64,000 bases of DNA from Palaemon carinicauda. Lineage: Eukaryota > Arthropoda > Malacostraca > Decapoda > Palaemonidae. The position numbers and the translations under genes were made by a program. The stretch covers positions 32,941,628-33,005,627 of the forward strand of contig NC_090726.1 in the NCBI RefSeq assembly GCF_036898095.1. The letters are read 5' to 3'. A model generated the notes under the pieces. It was not told the origin of the DNA and did not search any database. It saw only the letters and a program-made list of their open reading frames with translations. Of this stretch, positions 36,710-46,855 are shown in pieces (position 1 is the stretch's first letter; the number at the start of each line of letters is the position of its first letter).

Positions 36710-38935
36710 CTGGGTACCGTGCCTGATCCTTTACGACACGTGTCGAGACTCCTGCGTCGACAATCTTCCATGCAAAAGGATCCGCAAGGAGCTGTCCCTT
36801 TTGGTCGATGTCCACACCATGTTGGAGTTCGAACAAGGGCTAAGACCTCAGGTCTCCATTTGCACACTGGACCTAAAGGACGCTTACTCCCAGGTCCAAA
36901 CCATCCCTCTAGGAAGGTTGGAAGATTCAGTCTAGACAAACAAGAAATACCAGTTCAAGGCACTGTGCTTCATTCTTTCCACTACACCCATCCTGGTCTT
37001 ACAGGATCGGCTTCTGTTTCCTCTGTCTCGGGACGACTGACTGACCTTAGCAGACTCAGTGGCAACCTTGCATTAACACCGGAACTTCTGAAGTCTTTTT
37101 ACCAAGATCCGGTGATCAGGGTAAACCTACGGAAGTATTCCCTACTTCCCTCACAGAAGACTGGTGTATCTGGGAATGATTCTAGACACCAATCTCCACA
37201 TAACCTTCTCGAAACGAGAACGACTCCCATTCCAAGAGACTTGAGTCGAAAAAAAGAAGAGAGGAGGGACCATAGAGCTGCACCACACGACCTCAGCCCT
37301 CTGGACAGAGTCCGAAAGTACCTTCACTTAAATCTCTTAAGAGATGAAGGCCAACTTTCCGGTCCTTCAGCAGCCTCATCGGTTCCTAATAGACCACTCA
37401 GTGATGTGATGGACGACACACCACACACCACATAGAGATTCACATCAACAAGCAAGAAGGAACCTGCGCGTAGCCTCTTCCCACCTAACAGTATAAACAC
37501 TAAGATGGGCCAAAGTCCGTTGGATACCACTATCAGCCCGCTTCATTCCAGACTAGAACATGCTCGCCGACAATCTGTGCACAGCATCTCAGATAAGGTA
37601 TACTGAATGGACTTTGGATCGCCTTGTAGCCGACAAAGTCCCAACTTTACGAGGTCCTCCAACTAGGGGTCTGTTCGCAATGCTCCTGAATCTCAGGCTG
37701 CCGTTGCTTCCCAGCCCTAGACTCCAAGGCTCTTTGACAACAATAGTGGGTACAACAATTACGTTTACGTCTCGTCCCTGTTTTATCTGGTGAAGGGCAC
37801 TCAAGAAGGCTTGAACATCGGTCAACCTCTCAAGGACTCTCCTAGCTCTGCTATGGCATTATGCAGAATGGTTTCCAAACCTTTTGCAGCTCCTGATAGT
37901 CTCCAAGAGAACCTTCTCCACATCACAGACAACCCACTTGACACCTACCACAAGCTATAGCTTTGCTATGATTGTACGCCTGGAGACTACCCAATACCTC
38001 TTTGCGAAAAGGTTGTGTAGATATCTGAGGAATTCCTCAGCATCAGTCTCCCAGGCAGTATAACGTCTTGTGTGGTTGGTGTCATGTGAAAGTGTCTCTC
38101 CACTCGATACCGCGATTCCAGCAATAGTGGAATCCTCGAGTATATACAAGAGGAAAGGACTCCCTATTCAGTTTCAACAGGTAAAGATGATCACTCAACC
38201 TTGACCCTTCACCTTCAAACTGAAAGAAAGGGACACCCTCTCATGGATAGACTTTTCCTATTTAATACAGACTTACAACTTGCCTTTCCCCAGTTGGAAT
38301 TAAGACCTTCCTCTCGGAACATGGTTCAAATTCTCTGATCCCTAAAGGGACCTCCTTATGTTCCACTTCACCAGGCAACAAATTTTAAGAACACAATGTT
38401 CCTAGACACTCGGACAGCAACCATACGAGTCAAGGAACTTTATGGTCTCTCTTTCGACACCGCCCATTATTGAGAAGGGCGAAAGACAATATTCAGTTTC
38501 GTCCCTGAGTATGTCGCCAGACACAGTCTCCAGAGGTGATGGATCCTACACAAGTCTCCACTCGGTAACGGATGATCCAGATCATCCGTGACTGTACCCA
38601 GGGTAAGGTATGAGACTTTACCTAAAGAAAACGGCAACAGCCTGCCCGGGTCCCTCCTCTTGTCAGCACTGGGAGAGACTAGAGGAGGATCACCGAAACA
38701 TCTCGACATGACGACTCACAGTGTCAGGGGCATGACTATGCCCTTGCTCTTTCTTAGAAGATTACTCTGTGACGCAGGTTTTACAAGAAAGGATGTGAAT
38801 GCTCAGGTGACTTTCACAACCTTTCTCCTGCAAGATGTGACCCACAGGAACTCGATACGATCTCTATCGGTTCGGTGGTGGCTGCACAACAGCTGGTTGT
38901 ACACCTCAAGCTCCTTATTGGACAAGTAGCAGAAG
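36710..38935 (+). pseudogene. DIRS element 2 reverse transcriptase/RNase H/tyrosine recombinase remains
   Basis: The third plus frame at about 36770-36990 reads ELSLLVDVHTMLEFEQGL, ICTLDLKDAYSQVQTIPLGR and KYQFKALCFILSTTP, the fingers and palm motif A of DIRS reverse transcriptase. At 37140-37260 it reads RRLVYLGMILDTNLHITFSK, the DIRS connection motif. At 38140-38480 it reads EFLEYIQEERTPYS-like, LRPSSRNMVQIL, GPPYVPLHQATNF and FSFVPEYVARHS, fitting the N-terminal and early catalytic part of the recombinase. At 38760-38935 it reads FLLQDVTHRNSIRSLS, the end around the catalytic tyrosine. Stops and frame changes are frequent. The long frame at 36719-37435 is largely out of register with these motifs and is probably an artefact. 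Confidence 0.7.
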
Positions 38936-39394
38936 GTTGAGGGCACTGTTACCCGGTTTTAGTCTGCTTGAATGAAAAGATTTGACTGGCTCTTATTCTT
39001 TTCTTCATCCTACCCTCTTGTGGGGAAAGCAGCATCCTGGGTTCTCTGCATGAGCTGACCTCAAACCATGCTCCCTTGTGTACCTAGTATTAAGCTAATA
39101 CTGTTGTGTTCCCATACCCTGGCGAGGTGGTATTAGGAAGTCTTGGTTACATCAGGTTTTGCTACATAGACTCGGAATGACTTTACCAAGACAGTCACAC
39201 TTCTGCGCGTCTCAACACACAGCTTGAGTAGGCTGCGGACCTTGCGTAGCAAGGTTTAGCAAGGGCAGGGACTCCTTAGTTCTTAGGTGCTTACACACTC
39301 AAATAACGAGCCCCCAGGCAAAGCCAAAAGCCAGATTAGCAGGGACGTCCACCCTTCCTAATGGGTGAGTCACCTGTAATAAATAGCGTGGTTT

Positions 39395-39480
39395 GTATTC
39401 CAGTTACGGAACAAATGACAAATTCGTAGATAATTTGTATTTTTCCTAACTATACAAACTTTAGCTATTTATACAAACTT
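39395..39480. repeat. Internal complementary region of DIRS element 2
   Basis: The first half (AAATAGCGTGGTTTGTATTC, CAGTTACGGAACAA) is the complement of 29310-29345. The second half (GACAAATTCGTAGATAATTT, GTATTTTTCCTAA) is the complement of about 39993-40027. Confidence 0.8.
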
Positions 39481-39606
39481 GCCCGCCATCCGTATCCCCC
39501 TTGAAGTCCTACCTCCAAGCAAAGTGACTAAATCACAGGTGTGTGAATGGGAGTGGTAGCAAGGTCCCCCCCCCTACCCCCGCTAACTAGCGGTGTGGGT
39601 AGTTAA

Positions 39607-39909
39607 CCCTTTTACCCCCAAAGGACGTACTAGTACGTTTCACAAAAGCCATCCCTTTACCCCCATGGACGTACCGGTACGTCCTTGCAAAAAAATGCTA
39701 TAATTTTTTTTTTTTTTTCATATTTTTGATAATTTTTTGAGAAATTTCAGGCATTTTCCAGGAGAATGAAACCAACCTGACCTCTCTATGACAAAAATTA
39801 AGGCTGTTAGAACAATTTAAAAAAAATATACTACAAAATGTGCTGGGAAAAAAATAACCCCCTGGGGGTTAAGGGATGGAAATTTCCAAATAGCCTGGGG
39901 GTTAAAGGG
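39607..39909. mobile_element. piggyBac-type MITE, 303 bp, with duplicated termini
   Basis: TTAA lies at 39603-39606 and 39910-39913. Outer ends are CCCTTTTACCCCCAAAGGAC and the complement of CCTGGGGGTTAAAGGG. A second inner pair (CCATCCCTTTACCCCCA at 39651; TGGGGGTTAAGGGATGG to 39878) is the same end repeated. The core matches the MITE at 122-317 (CAACCTGACCTCTCTATGAC). The perfect palindrome GACGTACCGGTACGTC sits at about 39669 and ACGTACTAGTACGT at 39625. The left DIRS repeat at about 29400 retains the empty site GGGTTAATTACCC. Confidence 0.85.
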
Positions 39910-40030
39910 TTAACCCTCGCTAAATTGTAATGGCTCGACATTTCAGCTCCGTCGAAAGTATAACCCCTAATAAATAGTGTGGTTTGTATATTTAGGAAAA
40001 ATACAAATTATCTACGAATTTGTCATATTT

Positions 40031-40367
40031 AAATGCGATTACAATGTAATTTGGTTGCTACGTTTTTTGTTCAATATCATATATTTTTGGGGATACTGTT
40101 AATGCATAATGTATTTTCACCTTATAATATTCAATTACAAGGTGAAAGAGTTTAAAAAACATGAAAAAAAATGGAAATAGCTTAAAATTGTGTTAGTTTC
40201 TAGGGGGCTTACAGTGGCCCCTGGCCCCCAGCTGCTTTGGTAATGTTTTCCAACACCCTTTATTGAAATTGCTGGATCCGCACTAGGTAGAGCTATTAGG
40301 ATCCAGTTTACTTACTCGATCACCTACCTCAGAATCTAGAGGTTAAAGTCACAAGTCAGTTTGTAAT
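40031..40367. other. Spacer between DIRS elements 2 and 1; no feature seen
   Basis: About 340 bp of ordinary AT-rich sequence with no frame or repeat recognised. Confidence 0.4.
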
Positions 40368-41639
40368 TTTCAATATTAAACTTACCCGATAATCATGTAG
40401 CTGTCAACTCCGTTGCCCGACAGAATTCTATGGAGGGATACGCCAGCTATCACAATACTAGAAGGGGGTGTACTTACCAGCGCCACCTGTGGCCAGGTAC
40501 TATAGTACTTCTTGTTGACACCTCCTCAATTTTTCCTCTGTCGTGCTTCCGGCAAGACGTTCTGGGATACGCTTATGTTCTTGGAGTATTTTCACGACTT
40601 TGGTGAAGTATTTCTCTTTGATTTCGGCTGTCGCTTTACTGGAAACTTCTATATTAGCTTAGTTAGCTTTTGGAATTAATTTGATTAATTATGGTGACGA
40701 AGAGAGTATGAACTCTCTTTCACCTTTAAATGGCCGACCCTTCCCTTAGACGGAAGTGTTGGTGTCTAAGAGAGTATAGACTCTCTTTCTTAATTTTGCT
40801 TAACAAAAGTTATAGATTTATTTTATATCTCTCCGCCTCTTATAGGCCTCTTTGATTAACTTCCTTTTATTATAAACTTATTAAAATTAATTTTTATATT
40901 TGTTTATATTCGACCTTCCTAATAGTAGGCGGTCTTTTCTTGGTACCGAAGTTAATTAACATTGAGCCCGTCATTTTGGTTTTACCTGTTAACATATTAT
41001 GCTATTTTAATGTCTTTGAAAGAATTTCTTTGATAGTCTCGTACTGTTTTCAAAGTTGAACTAACGTTTTGTTTTGTCTCTGCAGTTGTTGACGTTCAGA
41101 ACGTTCAACTTGCGCTCTATCGTTACGATAGAGAAAAAATTTTCACGGTTTCACGTTGCAGTAAGAGTAACCGTGTCTAGCGTTTTGTTCATTCTTTCTT
41201 AACTTAATGGTTTTAATCCTAATAAAGGAACTTTTCATTTTGGGAAATATTTCAGTTTTTTCCTTTAACAATAATATGTTTTAACGATATGATTGGGCTC
41301 TTCTCTCAGGTTCTAAGTCAAGAGAGAGAGAGAGAGAGAGAGATAGAGACGGAGGGAGAAAGAGGAGGATAAACGTTTCATTCAAGCGAGTAACGTTGTT
41401 ATCGTTTTTGCTCTTCTCCCTAGTCTCTTTAGGGGAAGAAGGTAAACGTTTCTAGAGTGATCTAGTGTTTAGTCTCTTTCCAGCCACTGAATTATTTATC
41501 TTTCATTAGATTTTTCTGTTACATTGTAATTCTGTTTTCGCAATTACTAACTTTTGAGAAAGGATAGAATTGCGTGTTTCAGGTACAAACCACTTAAAGT
41601 TTCGAGTTCAGTGAAATAAGTGCAAACAGAAAATCAAAG

Positions 41640-42980
41640 TGATAAGTGATTAGCGCAAAGTGTGTCAGTGTTGTGCGTGAGGGTACTTCTGTGCGCACCA
41701 GTCGTCCTCCCAGTCCGGGACCTCTTGCAAGCTCCCAAGCCCAGGGGAGAAGCAATGTCGAAGGGCAAAAGGGTTCAGCAGGCCTTGATCGGCGCACAGA
41801 AGTATCCTCGGTGGTTGTGGGCGTGTCTTACCGAGACCGTCACTCCCACCCGCAGACGATTGAGCCCTTATTTTGCTCGTCTGCAGAAGAAATTTAGGGG
41901 AGAAAACGCTGGTCTCAGGTCTCAAGACCTCTTAAACGTAAAGTCCAGACCTATGCCAGACGTACGAAGTTAGAGTTCAACAACCCGGATGCAGTCATTG
42001 GGTTAGCTCTGACTCTCCTCAGTCATCAGTTGAATGCACTCCGCCTAAGAGGAGTAAGGTTCTGCCGCAACAGATCTCTGCTGTTAAGGCTTTACCTCAG
42101 CAGACCTTAGTGTCTGCCGACCCCAAGTTGACTCTACTGCAGTCCATGCAGTCACAACTTTCGGTCTTGATGCGTGAGTGTCGGGCTGAGAAGGTTGCGC
42201 CTCCGCCTGCGCTCGCTCCGCCTGCGTTCGCTCCGCCTGCGCTCGCTCCGCCTGCGCTCCCTCCGCCTGCGCTCGCTCCGCCTGCGCTCGCTCCGCCTGA
42301 CCGCAGTACCGCCTGCCAGGCGTACGATGTTGAGCCACGTTATGAGTTTACTGATCCCAGTGGTGTGCAGCTCCCTCCGCCTTCCTTAAGGCAACCTCAG
42401 CAATGGGAACAGGAGGCTTATACCTCTCTTCCTCCGCTTCCACTTGCTGTTCCACCAGTGAGGCAACACTCGCTTGAGGTACAACCTCTCCCATCCATCA
42501 GTCAGTCTCCTCAGCTCTCGCTGTAGCGAGCTCAACCCTCCTCAAGGCAAGCACCTCAACACCTTAGCCTTGCGCCTCAGGAGCCTCAACTTGCGAGATT
42601 TTTTCTGCGTTCTGCGCAGCCACTACCTTTTCGCTCTCAGCTCACACCGCAGGAACCTCAACTCGTTCCTCAGGAACTTGCTACTGCGCATCCGCCAACC
42701 ACTCAGCAAGCGCAACCCTTGAGTTCAGCCACTCATGCCAGGAGTCAGCCTCCTCCACCCATGCGCCTACCTTCTGCTACTTCCTTTGATCAGCCTTTGC
42801 AGACTGAGCCTCAGGTGTTCCCTCAACAGAGTCTTGAAGAGGAAACCACAACTATTGTTGTTCCAGCTCGTTCTGACTCTGCTGTTCAGCATACCTTACC
42901 TCCATTTTCAAACCTTATGATAATGGAGGTTATTTGTATTACTTATAAAAATATATTTGTATTCCTGGCAATATATTTTT
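41640..42980 (+). pseudogene. DIRS element 1 gag-like region
   Basis: Position and composition suggest ORF1. Frames at 41646-41973 are short and overlap. Frame 42110-42526 (MSADPKLTLLQSMQSQLSVL, then Pro/Ala repeats, then Pro/Gln-rich sequence) and frame 42719-42982 continue with similar Pro/Gln/Ser content. No zinc knuckle is visible. The start near 42110 is only the first ATG of an open stretch. Gag identity rests on location upstream of the polymerase. Confidence 0.45.
42199..42299 (+). repeat. 15-bp tandem repeat encoding Pro-Ala units
   Basis: GCTCGCTCCGCCTGC repeats about 6.7 times, reading ALAPP in the gag-like frame. Confidence 0.95.
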
Positions 42981-43129
42981 AACAATATCGCAAAATATGG
43001 CAAAAATATGAATCATGAGTTATGAATGTAAGGTAAATATTATGTTGATATTAAAACCCCATGCAAGCATGCATAAAGCACTCTAGCACTGGTCATGGAA
43101 TTTCTGAGAAATGTTAAACGCCATGCACA

Positions 43130-43455
43130 CGCTCTGCTTACCTTACAGCATGCTCTACATACAGCATGCTCTGCTTACAGCATGCTCTGCATACTACATG
43201 CTCTGCATACAGCATGCTCTGCATTCAGCATGCTCTGCATACAACATGCTCTACATACAGCATGCTCTGCATACAGCATGCTCTGCATACAACATGCTCT
43301 GCATACAGCATGCTCTGCATTCAGCATGCTCTGCATACAACATGCTCTGCATACAGCATGCTCTGCATTCAGCATGCTCTGCATACAACATGCTCTACAT
43401 ACAGCATGCTCTGCATACAGCATACTCTGCATACAACATGCTCTGCATACCTTAC
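43130..43455. repeat. 16-bp tandem repeat, about 20 units
   Basis: GCATGCTCTGCATACA repeats with T/A variants at the last positions. The unit contains the palindromes GCATGC and TGCA. Because 16 is not divisible by three, three long frames appear that are simply cyclic shifts; no coding is inferred. Confidence 0.95.
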
Positions 43456-43879
43456 CGCATGCTTCTCAGTCACACATCTTTGGTTGTTGCCAACTCACTA
43501 GACTGTCAAGCAGTTTCATAACGTTGCCTTCTAGTCTGCTGCTTTTGCACCAGTGAACCCTCACTGAGAGAACTTAGCTTTTCTAGGATATGGTCCCTGT
43601 AGATGAGAAAGTTCTTTTCTCCCTCCTTCTGATATTCCCTTGAGGACTCTGTCATTTGGAGGGAGCCTTTAGCTGCATAGCCTCCTATGGACTTTTATTT
43701 AAGCATAACATGCTTCCAGGGAAGGTAATGGTTCCACTTCAGTCGCTAATCCCGTCTGTTACCACACCTGCTCCCATAGACCTTGAGCTGTGTTGCAAGA
43801 CATGCAGTCCAAGCTTAGTCCTTGTTAGAGGATTTTTTGTTTACGGAGTCAATGTGTCACGGGGAAGACGTTCAACAAC

Positions 43880-45240
43880 CAACAGAAGTGACTTGTTGTG
43901 ACGCAGTGCGGCAACCTCAGCAACCCGATAAGGAGTTGTCTGTACGACCCAGACAGTCTAGACAGATTCGGGTTGTCACTGTACTTCCTCGCTTGCCCAT
44001 GATTGACAGTTCACAGACTGTGCAGCAGTACCATGATCTTGTGTCCGGCTCCGTCAGACGACTGGCTTTTAAGAGCTCCCACAAGTCGTCGCTGTCTGGA
44101 GATTTTCAAATGGACTATGGATCTGACCAAGGAACTGGGCCTCCTGGTCAATTTTGAGGAGTCTCAGCTCGTCCCATCCCAGACCATTGTCTCCTTGGGT
44201 ATGGATCTTCAGAGTCGAGCTTTTCGGACTTTTCCGTCGGCCCCAAGGATCTTCCAAGCCCTAGAATGCATCCAGAGCATGCTGAGAAGGAACCGATGCT
44301 CAGTCAGGTAGTGGATGAGTCTAACAGGGATACTTTCATCGCTGGCCCTGTTCATCGTGTTAGGGAGACTCCACCTCCCCCCCCTTCAGTATCATCTAGC
44401 TGCTCACTGGATAAAGGACATGACGCTAGAGACGGTCTCAGTTCCTGTTTCCGAAGAGAGGAGGTCTTCTCTCGCGTGGTGTAAGAACAGCTTTCTTCTC
44501 AAGGAAGTCTACCTTTGGCTGTTCAGAAACACGACCGCCGTCTCCTCTCGGACGCATCAGACACGGGCTGGGGTGCGACTTTGGACGGACAAGAATGCTC
44601 GGGAACATGGAATCAGGAGCAAAGGACACTTCACATCAATTGCAAGGAGTTGTTGGCGGTTATTCTGGCCTTGATAAACTTCAAGTCCCTCCAGCTTAAC
44701 AAAGTGGTGGAGGTGGACTCTGACAACACCACAGCCCTGGCTTACATCTTCAAGCAGGGAGGGACTCTTTCGTGGAAGTTGTTCTAGATCGCAAGGGACC
44801 TACTCATCTGGTCTAAAGATCGAAAGCTAACTGGTAACGAGGTTCATTCAGGGCGGTATGAATGTCATGGCAGATCACCTCAGACGGAAGGGTCAGGTCA
44901 TCCCCACAGAGTGGACCCTTCTCAAGAATGTTTGCAGCAGACTTTGGGCCCTGTGGGGTCAGCCAACCATAGATCTGTTCACTACCTCGATAACCTAGAG
45001 ACTCCTGTTGTATTGTTCTCCGATTCCAGACCCAGCAGCAGTTCACGTGGATGCTTTTCTGCTGGATTGGTTCCATCTCGACCTGTATGCATTCCTGCCG
45101 TTCAAGATTGTCAACAGGGTACTTCAGAAGTTCTCCTCTCACAAAGGGACACGGCTGACGTTGGTTGGCTCCGCTCTGGCCCGCGAGAGAATGGTTCTTA
45201 GAGGTACTGCAATGGCTGGTCGACATTCCCAGGACTCTTC
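43880..45240 (+). pseudogene. DIRS element 1 partial reverse transcriptase and RNase H
   Basis: At 44110-44330 it reads LTKELGLLVNFEESQLVPSQ and SLGMDLQSRAFRTFPSAPRI, the DIRS connection segment. The catalytic palm upstream is absent, probably lost between the 16-bp repeat and 44100. RNase H at 44515-44787 contains LLSDASDTGWGATLDG, HINCKELLAVILALINF and VDSDNTTALAYIFKQGGTLS, so the acidic residues D, E and D are present. From 44830 a frame with IQGGMNVMADHLRRKGQ and WGQPTIDLFTT-like residues leads to the recombinase. It is interrupted by stops and frame changes. Confidence 0.8.
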
Positions 45241-45249
45241 CTCTAGGAG

Positions 45250-46379
45250 TGAACCTTCTAAGTCTACCTCACGTAAAGAAGGTACACCCAATCCTCCACG
45301 CTCTTCGTCTGACTGCCTTCAGACTTTCGAAAGACTCTCAAGAGCTAGGGGCTTTTCGAAGGAGGCAGCCAGAGCGATTGCCAAAGCAAGGAGAACATCC
45401 ACTCTCAGAATCTATCAGTCTCAAGGGGAAGTCTTCCGTAGCTGGTACAAGACCAATGCAGTTTCCTCAACCAGTACCACTGTAACCCAGATTGCTGACT
45501 TCCTGTTATATCTAAGGAAAGTAAGATCCCTTTCAGCTCCTACGATCAAGGGTTACAGAAGTATGTTGGCAGCGGTTTTCCGCCACAGAGGCTTGGATCT
45601 TTCCACCAACAAAGATCTACAGGACCTCCCTAGGTCTTTTGAGACCTCAAAGGAACGTCGGTTGTCCACTCCAGGCTGGAATCTAGACGTGGTCCTAAGG
45701 TTCCTTATGTCATCAAGATTTGAACCTCTCCAATCAGCCTCTTTTTAGGACCTCACATTAAAAACTCTTTTCCTCGTGTGCTTGACAACAGCTAAAAGAG
45801 TAAGTGAGATCCACGCCTTCAGCAGGATCATTGTTTTCACATCTGAAACGGCTACATGTTCCTTGCAGCTCGGTTTTTGCTAAACGAGCTTCCTTCACGT
45901 CCTTGGCCTAAGTCGTTCGAGATCCCAAGCCTGTCCAACTTGGTGGGGAATGATCTGAAGAGAGTACTTTGCCCAGTTAGAGCTCTTAGGTACTATCTAA
46001 AAAGGTCTTAACCTTTACAAGGACAATCAGAAGCCTTATAGTGTGCTATCAAGAAACCTTCTTTTCCAAGTTCTAAGAACTCAGTTTCTTACTATTCAGG
46101 CTTCTGATTAGAGAAACACATTCTCATCTGAAGGAAGAAGACCTTGCTTTGCTGAAGGTAAGGACACATGAAGTGGGAGCTGTGGCTACTTCAGTGGCCT
46201 TCAAACAGAGCCATTCTCTGCAGAGTGTTATGGATGCAACCTATTGGAGAAGCAAGTCAGTGTTCGCATCATTCTATCTCAAAGATGTCCAGTCTCTTTA
46301 CGAGTACTGCTACACCCTGGGACCATTCGTAGCAACGAATGCAGTAGTAGGCGAGGGCTCAGCCACTACATTCCCATAA
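45250..46379 (+). pseudogene. DIRS element 1 tyrosine recombinase
   Basis: The N-terminal helical domain is seen at 45300-45600: ARGFSKEAARAIAKARRTST, QSQGEVFRSWYKTNAVSST, IADFLLYLRKVRSLSAPTIK and GYRSMLAAVFRHRGLDL. The catalytic domain starts at about 45755 (LKTLFLVCLTTAKRVSEIHA, holding the first catalytic arginine). After a broken stretch, 46149-46379 gives VRTHEVGAVATSVAFKQSHS and WRSKSVFASFYLKDV. The H-x-x-R box reads HEVG, so the second arginine is replaced by glycine. The tyrosine of FYLKDV is kept. This copy could not be active as it stands. Confidence 0.8.
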
Positions 46380-46769
46380 TCCCATAACCTTTTAACCTTT
46401 CTCTTGAATACTTTTTATGGGTTGTACGGTCGGCTAAGAAGCCTTCCACATCCTTGTTGATTTGGCGGGTGGTCAATTCTTTCTTGAGAAGCGCCGAGGT
46501 TAAAGGTTGTGATGAGGTCCTTTAGTATGGGTTGCAGCCCTGTATACTTTAGCACCTTTGAGTTGATTCAGCCTCCCAAGAGGAACGCTGCGCTCAGTAA
46601 GGAAGACGATCTTATTAAAGGCAGAGTAACGGTTCAAGTCGACTTCCTTACCAGGTACTTATTATTTCATTGTTATTGTGGATAACTGATTATATGAAAT
46701 ACGGGATACTTAGCTATCCTTTAGTCTTGTACACTGGTTTTTCACCCACCCCCCTGGGTGTGAATCAGC

Positions 46770-46855
46770 TACATGATTATCAGGTAAGTTTAATATTGAA
46801 AAATGTTATTTTTATTAGTAAAATAAATTTTTGAATATACTTACCCGATAATCAT
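46770..46855. repeat. Internal complementary region of DIRS element 1
   Basis: The first half (TACATGATTATCAGGTAAGT, TTAATATTGAAAA) complements 40370-40405. The second half (ATGTTATTTTTATTAGTAAA, ATAAATTTTTGAATATACTT) complements 47041-47097. Confidence 0.85.

Larger units (their letters stand above)
29307..40030 (+). mobile_element. DIRS-type retrotransposon, element 2, with nested insertions
   Basis: The left terminal repeat (from ATTGTTCCGTAACTGGAATA) is matched in inverted orientation at about 39535-39606 and 39914-39965 on the right (GCTAACTAGCGGTGTGGGT; TGGCTCGACATTTCAGCTCC). The internal complementary region at 39395-39480 has one half complementary to the left tip and the other half complementary to the right tip (TAGGAAAAATACAAATTATC). 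That fixes the ends near 29307 and 40030 and is diagnostic of DIRS1-like elements. Coding remnants are at 36710-38935. The element was later hit by a hAT element, a P-type element and a TTAA MITE. Long gag-like sequence (33-36.6 kb) is filled with tandem repeats. Confidence 0.8.

Noticed and set aside
36719..37435. 238-residue plus-strand frame as a gene
   Set aside because: DIRS reverse transcriptase motifs (LDLKDAY, YLGMILDT) are in a different frame over the same bases.
43095..43556. Frames of SMLCIQHALHTACSAY units as a repeat protein
   Set aside because: A 16-bp unit makes all three frames cyclic versions of each other; there is no evidence of translation.
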